From Promethearchaeota archaeon (GTDB lineage Archaea > Asgardarchaeota > Lokiarchaeia > Sigynarchaeales > MK-D1), in contig JAEOUK010000715.1 of NCBI GenBank assembly GCA_016839385.1, positions 1-5,485 of the forward strand: a DNA stretch of 5,485 nucleotides. Direction: 5' to 3'. This document shows positions 1-5,109 of this stretch, piece by piece (position 1 is the first letter of the stretch; every line of letters begins with the position of its first letter). The notes beneath the pieces were generated by a model, which saw nothing but the letters and a program-made list of their open reading frames with translations, was not told where the DNA came from and searched no databases. The translations under genes and the position numbers were made by a program.

Positions 1-2
1 CG

Positions 3-506
3 GCAGTGAAGAAACACGTGCTTACCTTCGTTCTCCCCGGCAGCCCGGCGGAGGGGGTGCTGGAGGCGGGGGACGAGCTACTGTGGGTGGAGGATGAGGA
101 GCGGCGCTGGGAGACCTACGATGAGATCGAGGAGGGCATCCAGGGCAGGAACTACAAGCTGGGCGTGCGGCGGGGGGACCAGACCCTGGAGGTGGCATTG
201 AGCAGGGCTTTAATCCAGGGCATGGATACGCCCAACGACCAGGCCAAGGCGGAGATGGGGGAGTTCATGACAAAGCAGTTCCCAGATCTGAAAGCGACCA
301 TCCTGCTGATCCTGGCGGAGGGGGACATGGTGGTCTCCCTGCTGGAGTACCGCGGCACCCACGCCGAGTTCCAGAAAGAGAGCGTGTGGCGGGAAGCCTG
401 GTTTGCGCGGCTATCGGAGGGGCTGATCGTGGAGAGCTGGCCGATTATCGATGAATCTTCGTTCTTGAGGCACCTGGGGTACCAGCTGGTCCCGCCGGGG
501 AGGTGA
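3..506 (+). CDS. PDZ-like + SnoaL-like domain protein, 5' partial
   Basis: The frame is open to the left edge. A GTG codon at 6 could start it, but there is no room to see a ribosome binding site, and the PDZ fold appears to lack its first strand, so the gene probably begins outside the window. Counting from that GTG, residues ~8-62 resemble a PDZ domain (FVLPGSPAEG, then EAGDELLWVED). Residues ~72-164 resemble a SnoaL-like/ester-cyclase fold of the NTF2 superfamily: FPDLKATI, LAEGDMVV, the RGTH strand turn, LSEGLIVESW and a final LRHLGYQLVP. The SnoaL part is shorter than usual in its middle. PDZ domains bind peptide termini; many stand-alone SnoaL-like proteins have no known substrate, so no reaction is assigned. 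No signal peptide or membrane segment is visible in the part present. Its base composition is far more GC-rich than everything to its right, so it is probably host chromosome rather than island. Confidence 0.8.
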   Translation, partial: AVKKHVLTFVLPGSPAEGVLEAGDELLWVEDEERRWETYDEIEEGIQGRNYKLGVRRGDQTLEVALSRALIQGMDTPNDQAKAEMGEFMTKQFPDLKATILLILAEGDMVVSLLEYRGTHAEFQKESVWREAWFARLSEGLIVESWPIIDESSFLRHLGYQLVPPGR

Positions 507-630
507 GGGAGAATTGATTTTTGTGGAAATTCAGCTAAGGACCGGGTAGCCACGAATTTCGCGAATTTCTCCAACGTTATATTTTTTATGATGCTGCGTG
601 GGGGATGTTTTTTGTCTCTCTTGGCTGTTG
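507..630. other. Intergenic transition zone with small tandem repeat
   Basis: No gene is supported here. Composition drops from GC-rich to AT-rich across this stretch. It contains two tandem 9-mers at 552-569 (ACGAATTTC, GCGAATTTC) and an upstream inverted partner GAAATTC at 526-532, which could fold with either GAATTTC. No convincing terminator for the PDZ/SnoaL gene is seen. CGAATTT-type runs after a GCCA are a pattern I associate with dispersed intergenic repeats, but I cannot confirm that here. Confidence 0.5.
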
Positions 631-749
631 AGGTGAGCCGTTTCATTGTTCCAGGTTCTTGATATCGAATGCAGAATGGCATTTTTTCAGCCATTCTATC
701 GGTTCAATATGAAACATTGAAACGTAGCCATCAGTGCAAAATAACCAAA

Positions 750-783
750 TAAAAACAAAGGACCGACTAAGTTTGCGTCCGTC
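750..783 (-). terminator. Intrinsic-terminator-like hairpin (degenerate), repeat copy A
   Basis: On the minus strand GACGGAC pairs with GTCGGTC across a 9-base loop with one G-G mismatch, followed by CCTTTGTTTTT. It lies about 43 bases past the stop of the HEPN gene and could end its transcript. The matching hairpin in copy B is perfect, so this copy looks decayed. Confidence 0.5.
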
Positions 784-801
784 TCTTCAGAACCCCTCGA
801 G

Positions 802-829
802 GGTATCACATCCTTCTATTTGATGTCAA
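802..829 (-). promoter_or_regulatory. Promoter-like -35/-10 pair in repeat copy A
   Basis: On the minus strand TTGACA (829-824) is followed after 16 bases by GATACC preceded by TGT, resembling an extended -10. The same hexamers and spacing occur in copy B although most of the spacer differs. The -10 matches the consensus only at ATA, so activity is uncertain. The TTGACA overlaps the TGA stop of the HEPN gene. Transcription from here would meet the hairpin at 750-783 almost at once. Confidence 0.4.
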
Positions 830-1878
830 TTCCGTTTATCTTGTTTATATTCCTCTATCCATTTATTGTATTTATCGATTTTTGTATTAATTTCATCATA
901 TATCATTTTTTCCACTCTTCGCCCCCATTCTACAAAACCATCCCAATCTCCATCAGATTCTAATATTCCCATTCCTATTACATCATCATTAACCATGTAT
1001 GTTTCCCAAAGTTCATCATATTTTTCTACATTATATATGTCTAATATATGCCAATAGAAATTAAATATTGATGATAATCCCCCATAGAAAAACAATCTTC
1101 CGATACTTTCTATTTCAATATTTTCACCATTGTTGCCCTCTATTATATCGATTTTTAGTAATTTCTCTTTTAACTTTACATTCTTCACATTGTTATCAAT
1201 AATTAAGGCTAATCCTTTTGCATTGTATAAAACATAATTGCTATCATTCCGTCTTTCAATATCAAAATTGTTTATTATCTCTTTTAATTCATCTTTAAAA
1301 TATTTTGTGGTTAATAAGGGTTCTATATTATAGATAACATTTTCAATTACTTTATCTAATTCAATTGTCTTCTTTTCAATATTTTTTTCTATTAGTCTTA
1401 TTTCTGGAATTTCTAATGGATGTATTTCACTGTCAACATTATAAAGTCTGTCCCTTAGATCTACACCAAGCAGGTCATATAATAATTGACAGATGTCTAA
1501 ACCATATTTGAGAACGTTTTTCTGATCTATCGTGAAATCAGTCGGTTCGTGATAAAGTTTATTCCTTGTATTATGGTGCCATTTAATATCATTGAAATTA
1601 ATGGATAAATCTAGATGTTTTGTCGCTTCCATTATCCCTATTATTAATTCATGGAAATTTCCATTAATGGCTTGTTCTCTTTTATGCCATGGCATTCTTG
1701 TTTTAGTAATTTCTGGGTCAAGTGATAAATAAGTTTTAAAAATTATTTCTGTTCCCACATCAAATAGTAAATATGCAATCATCCGATGCAAATCTTTTCC
1801 AATTTCTAAATTGCCAATAGCAAATTGTATGATCTCTGTAGGCTTTTTTTGCCATGGATGTTTTATTATCTCTTCCAT
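826..1878 (-). CDS. HEPN-like domain protein, putative RNase/abortive-infection type
   Basis: Encodes 350 residues from ATG at 1878. A GGAG at 1886-1889, seven bases upstream, supports this start; the frame also extends to a TTG at 1902 (eight more residues), which has a poorer binding site. Residues ~10-140 are predicted all-helical and include HHNTRNKLYH, where R105 and H110 make the Rx4H motif of HEPN domains, usually a metal-independent RNase site. The rest (~150-350) is rich in K, E, I and N and I do not recognise it; it has a hydrophobic patch near residues 250-272 (GRLFFYGGLSS...NFYW) but no clear membrane helix. The gene is strongly AT-rich and diverges from the nuclease gene at 2096. 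HEPN proteins are common in anti-phage and toxin-antitoxin loci; no MNT-type nucleotidyltransferase antitoxin is visible beside it. The HEPN call rests on the motif and helical pattern, so function is inference. Confidence 0.8.
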   Translation of the reverse strand: MEEIIKHPWQKKPTEIIQFAIGNLEIGKDLHRMIAYLLFDVGTEIIFKTYLSLDPEITKTRMPWHKREQAINGNFHELIIGIMEATKHLDLSINFNDIKWHHNTRNKLYHEPTDFTIDQKNVLKYGLDICQLLYDLLGVDLRDRLYNVDSEIHPLEIPEIRLIEKNIEKKTIELDKVIENVIYNIEPLLTTKYFKDELKEIINNFDIERRNDSNYVLYNAKGLALIIDNNVKNVKLKEKLLKIDIIEGNNGENIEIESIGRLFFYGGLSSIFNFYWHILDIYNVEKYDELWETYMVNDDVIGMGILESDGDWDGFVEWGRRVEKMIYDEINTKIDKYNKWIEEYKQDKRN

Positions 1879-1968
1879 TTCATTTCTCCGATTATTTCCC
1901 AAATTTCTTTTTCCTATGTTATTCTACCGATCCCTTAAAATTTGAAATCTATTGAGCATTTCGAAATT

Positions 1969-2007
1969 TCAGTTTATTTTTTCAAATGTGTTAATTTGGA
2001 TCTTCAC
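1969..2007 (-). CDS. 12-codon mini-ORF or leader peptide upstream of HEPN gene
   Basis: On the minus strand a perfect AGGAGG (2014-2019) sits six bases before a GTG at 2007, opening MKIQINTFEKIN then TGA. An ATG at 2012, only one base after the AGGAGG, opens just ATG-AAG-TGA, overlapping the GTG. The Shine-Dalgarno is the best one in the window, yet it precedes no long gene. The stop is about 90 bases before the HEPN start at 1878. It may be a leader peptide, or the 5' remnant of a lost gene; a chance match is possible. Confidence 0.35.
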   Translation of the reverse strand: MKIQINTFEKIN

Positions 2008-2057
2008 TTCATTCCTCCTATATTAATATCACATTTTTCCAGCAAATTCGGACATCC

Positions 2058-2090
2058 TGGTATACTATTTACATGGATTTTCGCCGGAGG
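2058..2090 (+). promoter_or_regulatory. Extended -10 promoter and ribosome binding site for the DUF5655 nuclease
   Basis: TGGTATACT (2058-2066) is a good extended -10. No convincing -35 is found 16-18 bases upstream, which extended -10 promoters tolerate. The expected start of transcription is near 2073, giving a leader of about 23 bases. GGAGG at 2086-2090 lies five bases before the ATG at 2096 and fixes that start. Confidence 0.6.
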
Positions 2091-2095
2091 ATCAC

Positions 2096-3013
2096 ATGCC
2101 GCTATTTAACATTCAGGGTGACGATACTGTAAACCAAATAAAGTCAAGATCATTTCCAAATGAACGTGTCTTGCAGCGTTTATTTGAAAACAATTTGCTT
2201 CAATTACTTGGCGTCCAATTCATTGCCAGTGAATTTACAACTGGCGATCGCCAACGGGGAAGAATTGATAGCCTGGGTTTGGACCAAGATGGCTATCCAA
2301 CAATCATTGAATACAAAAAAACTAGCAAAGAAAACGTAATCAACCAGGGTTTATTTTACTTGGATTGGTTGGTGGATCATAAAGGCGATTTCGAGATCGC
2401 AGCCCAGAAGGTTTTGGGATCTTCCATATCCATTGATTGGAGCAGCCCAAGATTAATCTTAGTGGCAGAGACATTTTCAGAATATGATAAATATGCCGTG
2501 AATAGAATTGGCGCAAACATCGATTTATGGTCCTATGGTTTATACGGTGATAACCTGCTTTATCTAGATCCTCTATTTGTCACCAATCCTCAGGTGTTGA
2601 AAACTTCTCTAAAAACAAAAATAACTGCTGAAGTTGAACCTCAAGAATTACCAACCTATACCCTCGATCATCATATCAAGGGCAAATCATCCAAGATGGT
2701 TGATCTTTATCAAGAACTTCGTGATCACATATTTACTTTTGCGGAGGAGGGTGAGATCGTTGAAAAGTTTAATAAAATGTATATCGGCTATAAACATGGC
2801 AAGAACTTTTGTGAGGTTCGAATTCAAACCGCTGCATTGAAAGTATGGTTAGATATTCCATTATCAGAATTAAAGGATCAGCTGGGGCTGGTCCGCGATG
2901 TCTCAGATATTGGTCACTATGGCACAGGCCAGGTAGAAATGCACCTATCCAATAGCACGGATATCAATAATGCAGTTCCCTTAATCGAACAATCCTTTCT
3001 TCAAACAATCTAA
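2096..3013 (+). CDS. PDDEXK (NucS-like) nuclease with C-terminal DUF5655-like domain
   Basis: 305 residues; the start is fixed by GGAGG five bases upstream. Residues ~20-110 look like a PD-(D/E)XK nuclease: E31 in an N-terminal helix (LQRLFENNLLQLLG), then GRIDSLGLD with D58, and IIEYKK with E72 and K74, followed by Q84. The D-14-E-x-K spacing is that of NucS-type endonucleases. Residues ~195-303 match the DUF5655 type of C-terminus (YIGYKHGKNFCEVRIQ, then LVRDVSDIGHYGTGQVEMHL), which is often joined to such nucleases in proteins loosely labelled predicted transport proteins. It has no signal peptide or membrane segment, so it is probably cytoplasmic and acts on DNA. The hsdR-like fragment starts 18 bases after its stop, implying a former operon with a type I-like restriction gene. 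The nuclease fold is well supported by motif; its substrate and partner are unknown. Confidence 0.88.
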   Translation: MPLFNIQGDDTVNQIKSRSFPNERVLQRLFENNLLQLLGVQFIASEFTTGDRQRGRIDSLGLDQDGYPTIIEYKKTSKENVINQGLFYLDWLVDHKGDFEIAAQKVLGSSISIDWSSPRLILVAETFSEYDKYAVNRIGANIDLWSYGLYGDNLLYLDPLFVTNPQVLKTSLKTKITAEVEPQELPTYTLDHHIKGKSSKMVDLYQELRDHIFTFAEEGEIVEKFNKMYIGYKHGKNFCEVRIQTAALKVWLDIPLSELKDQLGLVRDVSDIGHYGTGQVEMHLSNSTDINNAVPLIEQSFLQTI

Positions 3014-3031
3014 ACCAAAATCAATACACCC

Positions 3032-3250
3032 ATGCCATCCGAATCCCAATCACGTATCAAAATCAATAAACACCTAGAATCTGCAGGTTGGCGCTTCTTC
3101 GATACCGAAGCAGATCCTGCCAACATACTGACCGAATACCATACCAAAATAACCCAGCACGATCTAGATTCCTTTGGGGAGGACTTCGAACATAATTTTC
3201 CTAATTCATCATCCTCCAACGGCATCAGCAAAAGCCTATCCTTATTGTAG
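3032..3250 (+). pseudogene. N-terminal remnant of an HsdR-like type I restriction subunit
   Basis: 72 codons. Residues 4-54 (SQSRIKINKHLESAGWRFFD, then PANILTEY and the segment up to GEDFEH) look like the extreme N-terminus of HsdR-type type I restriction/DEAD helicase subunits, which normally continue into a GFIDFLLLD...EAK nuclease core and run to several hundred residues or more. Here the similarity ends near residue 55, the tail (NFPNSSSSNGISKSLSLL) is unlike the family, and the TAG at 3248-3250 falls on the first two bases of repeat copy B. No PDDEXK core or helicase motif follows. It lies 18 bases after the DUF5655 nuclease with no strong ribosome binding site, so it was probably co-transcribed. 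It is most likely a relic left by a deletion or recombination at the repeat; a short independent protein is less likely. Confidence 0.65.
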
Positions 3251-3368
3251 GTGAGCTGTCTCATTGTTCCAGGTTCTTGATATCGATTGCAGAATGGCAT
3301 TTTTTCAGCCATTCTGCCGGTTCAATGTGAAACATTGAAACATATCCATTAGTACCAAATAACAAATT

Positions 3369-3401
3369 AAAAACAAAGGACCGACGACATTCGCGTCGGT
3401 C
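3369..3401 (-). terminator. Intrinsic terminator or attenuator hairpin, repeat copy B
   Basis: On the minus strand a perfect 8-bp stem GACCGACG/CGTCGGTC with a 7-base loop is followed by CCTTTGTTTTTAA, a good intrinsic terminator. No minus-strand gene lies upstream (to the right) for it to end, so it is an orphan unless it serves the promoter-like element at 3420-3447. Expected transcript length from that promoter is only about 50 bases. Confidence 0.65.
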
Positions 3402-3419
3402 TCTTCAGGTCCCCTCCAG

Positions 3420-3447
3420 GGTATCACATCTTCCCCTGTCTTGTCAA
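3420..3447 (-). promoter_or_regulatory. Promoter-like -35/-10 pair in repeat copy B
   Basis: Minus-strand TTGACA (3447-3442), 16-base spacer, GATACC (3425-3420) with TGT just before it. The hexamers are identical to copy A while 7 of the 16 spacer bases differ, which is a hint of selection on the boxes. The -10 is a poor match to the consensus. Confidence 0.42.
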
Positions 3448-3448
3448 T

Positions 3449-3598
3449 ATTTTTATCAAAAATAATAATAATCTCTTTTTCTTCAGAATCCCACCTTACC
3501 TTATAATAAATATCTGGTAGTATATTGATAGATTATTAATGATCATCATTCTCAAAAATAAGAAGGTTTTACTTTGTAGAATAATGTAATTTATTACC
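3449..3598 (+). promoter_or_regulatory. AT-rich upstream region of the methyltransferase gene, with 13-bp palindrome
   Basis: No gene is seen here. A perfect inverted repeat AATGAT-C-ATCATT lies at 3538-3550. A -10-like TAGAAT is at 3577-3582, with no clear -35; transcription from it would give a leader of about ten bases, which fits the absence of a Shine-Dalgarno next to the ATG at 3599. AGAAGG at 3561-3566 is too far from the ATG to act. The palindrome lies just upstream of the expected -35 position, a plausible operator place, but no regulator gene is visible in the window. Confidence 0.35.
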
Positions 3599-4975
3599 AT
3601 GAAAAATTCTGAGAAGAAATTTACTTCTAATCCAAGGAATCTACCAACGGAAAGTTTACTATTAAATATTCTTGGAATTATAAATGGAGAACCATTATCT
3701 AAAAATACAATAAGGGAAATTACGAATTATTTGCGAGACTTATCCACTGAAAAAGTCTCCATTAAAGATTTGATTCAATTTGATGGTGTTGATGAAATTA
3801 TCGCATTGCGGATAATTTCATCCTTGGAGTTAGGAAAACGATTTTATATGCATTTAGAAAAAAATAAACTTGATGAGGATTGGGATTTTGCTGATTTAAA
3901 ACAATCCGAAAGACAGTATGGTGTTCATTTTTTTCATCATTATACAGCCAAGTTCATACCTCAAATTCCGGCTCGTATCATTCGAAAATATTCTCATAGC
4001 GAGAACATAATTGTTGATCCTTTTATGGGATCTGGAACCACTTTGGTAGAAGCGAAGATGTTAGGCTGTCATTCTTATGGCATTGATACGAATCCAATGG
4101 CAATAAAAATCGCTAAAGCAAAAACATTAATTATTAATAATTCAAACGTAGAAGAAATAAAATCTTTCCTCAATTGGATTTCAAAAAAGAAAAAAATAAA
4201 AATAAACTACAAGGATAAGTTACCGAATAGAGAATTGTTTAAGGATAGTCATTTATGGTTTAGAAATGATGTTGCTTATTGTATCTATGAAATACTTCAA
4301 GAAATAAGAAAATATTCACCTGATATACAAAATTTTATTGAAGTAGGATTATCCACAATATTAAAGGGGATGAGTAATGCCCGAATGGATTCTGTTGTAC
4401 CTGTCTTACCTGATAATCCTAAATATATCGACAGAAAACACTATTATAGGGAAGTTGATAATCAAACTAGGAATATTCCTGTTTATCAACGTTTATATTC
4501 ACAAATTCAAAGAATGTATAAAGCTATCCTTGAATTTAACAAAGAGACGGATGATAAACTTATCTGCAATCCAGTTCTATATGATGCAAGAAGATTATCT
4601 GATATTGTCAATCAATGTGATTTAGTAGTTACTTCTCCCCCTTATTGGTCTGCTCAGAATTATCAAGAATTACATAAATTATCAATGAACTTGTTTAATT
4701 TATCGATTGATACTGGTCAAGAAATAGGTCGCGATGCTGATTCTTATCTTAATGATATGAAGGCAGTTTTTCAACAAATTAATATTGCTCTTTCTGGTCA
4801 TTTTGGAATGGTAATTGGCCATGACAATAATAAAAACATCCATCAGAAATTATTTGATCTCATTCTTGATTCTGGTTTTTTGCATGTAAAAACATTTACA
4901 AGGCGAATCAGTAATCAAGTATCAAGGGCAAAACAAATCAAATCAGAATATGTATATATTTTTAAAACTAAGTAA
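3599..4975 (+). CDS. DNA amino-methyltransferase (probable m4C) with RadC-like HhH N-terminus
   Basis: 458 residues. Residues ~14-82 resemble the helix-hairpin-helix N-terminus of RadC: LPTESLLLNILG, a middle helical stretch, then IQFDGVDEIIALRIISSLELGKRF. Residues 110-450 form an SAM-dependent amino-methyltransferase. HFFHHYTAKFIPQIPARII (110-128) is the motif X region that precedes motif I in this group; DPFMGSGTT (140-148) is motif I; GIDTNP (161-166) is the acidic motif II region; and TSPPYW (345-350) is catalytic motif IV. A ~180-residue stretch between I and IV can hold the target recognition domain, an order resembling class alpha. S/TSPPY in motif IV favours N4-cytosine methylation, but N6-adenine cannot be excluded. 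The end (KSEYVYIFKTK) is the usual last strand. It probably protects DNA against the PLD-family nuclease encoded 134 bases downstream. No Shine-Dalgarno is obvious. The HhH fusion may assist DNA binding. The gene is intact and AT-rich. Confidence 0.93.
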   Translation: MKNSEKKFTSNPRNLPTESLLLNILGIINGEPLSKNTIREITNYLRDLSTEKVSIKDLIQFDGVDEIIALRIISSLELGKRFYMHLEKNKLDEDWDFADLKQSERQYGVHFFHHYTAKFIPQIPARIIRKYSHSENIIVDPFMGSGTTLVEAKMLGCHSYGIDTNPMAIKIAKAKTLIINNSNVEEIKSFLNWISKKKKIKINYKDKLPNRELFKDSHLWFRNDVAYCIYEILQEIRKYSPDIQNFIEVGLSTILKGMSNARMDSVVPVLPDNPKYIDRKHYYREVDNQTRNIPVYQRLYSQIQRMYKAILEFNKETDDKLICNPVLYDARRLSDIVNQCDLVVTSPPYWSAQNYQELHKLSMNLFNLSIDTGQEIGRDADSYLNDMKAVFQQINIALSGHFGMVIGHDNNKNIHQKLFDLILDSGFLHVKTFTRRISNQVSRAKQIKSEYVYIFKTK

Positions 4976-5005
4976 CATATCTGCTCAACCTTAAATCCTA
5001 GACAA

Positions 5006-5025
5006 AGATAGGGATCTCCCAATCT
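5006..5025. other. 20-bp near-perfect palindrome between methyltransferase and PLD genes
   Basis: AGAT-A-GGG-ATCT-CCC-A-ATCT: seven paired bases on each side, one A-A mismatch and a four-base centre. It lies 30 bases after the methyltransferase stop and about 85 bases before the PLD gene. It has no T-tract, so it is a poor terminator; an operator or a transcript hairpin between the two genes is possible. A second, weaker AGGG...CCCTTTATTT hairpin lies at about 5052-5075. Confidence 0.35.
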
Positions 5026-5109
5026 CCAAATAAAATCCTTTCATTACATCTAGGGCATCAAGTACCCTTTATTTATAACTTACGTCTGCATAATTTCCAA
5101 TTACGAATA

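Larger units (their letters stand above)
631..830. repeat. 200-bp imperfect direct repeat, copy A
   Basis: Aligns without gaps to 3249-3448 at a constant offset of 2618 bases. I count 28 mismatches, about 86% identity. Similarity stops abruptly at AGGTGAGC on the left and fades after TGTCAAT on the right. Conservation is uneven: 641-693 and 751-767 are nearly identical, while 811-823 is poorly conserved. It holds hairpin I (AGAATGGC 673-680 with GCCATTCT 690-697, fully kept in both copies), hairpin II (TTCAAT with ATTGAA, one pair shorter than in copy B), and a damaged hairpin III at 761-783. Its right end overlaps the stop codon of the HEPN gene. Possible explanations are a dispersed non-coding element, a duplicated intergenic region, or a recombination scar. 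Confidence 0.9.
3249..3448. repeat. 200-bp imperfect direct repeat, copy B
   Basis: The second copy, same orientation and length as 631-830. It is structurally the better preserved one. Hairpin I is CAGAATGGC (3290-3298) with GCCATTCTG (3308-3316), loop of nine. Hairpin II is TTCAATG (3321-3327) with CATTGAA (3333-3339), loop of five. Hairpin III is GACCGACG (3379-3386) with CGTCGGTC (3394-3401), loop of seven. Near the right end CCCT and AGGG flank a two-base centre that is CG in copy A. The left boundary coincides with the truncation of the hsdR-like fragment. Together with copy A it brackets the HEPN/DUF5655/hsdR block as a direct repeat, which could allow excision by homologous recombination. 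Confidence 0.9.

Noticed and set aside
152..694. 180-codon open frame on the minus strand beginning MAEKMPFC
   Set aside because: It is almost wholly antisense to the PDZ/SnoaL gene or lies in repeat and intergenic DNA, has no ribosome binding site and no recognisable domain. Only its first ~20 codons are shared with the other repeat copy.
631..830. Integron attC site
   Set aside because: The paired GTTRRRY and RYYYAAC boxes expected at the ends of an attC are not present, and the stems are short, separate hairpins rather than one long imperfect fold.
866..1057. 63-codon plus-strand frame inside the HEPN gene
   Set aside because: Shadow of the HEPN gene: low-complexity S/T/P-rich translation without a start signal.
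2634..2840. 68-codon plus-strand frame inside the DUF5655 nuclease
   Set aside because: Shadow frame within a well-supported coding sequence; no ribosome binding site or domain.
3010..3312. 100-codon minus-strand frame across the hsdR fragment
   Set aside because: It lies opposite the better supported HsdR-like fragment, and the shared start is explained by the repeat. Kept only as a finding about the repeat.
631..3448. Insertion-sequence or transposon ends
   Set aside because: The two copies are direct, not inverted. No terminal inverted repeats, target-site duplication or transposase is visible between or beside them.
4377..4625. 82-codon plus-strand frame inside the methyltransferase
   Set aside because: Shadow frame; the L/I/N-rich translation reflects AT-rich codons read out of frame.
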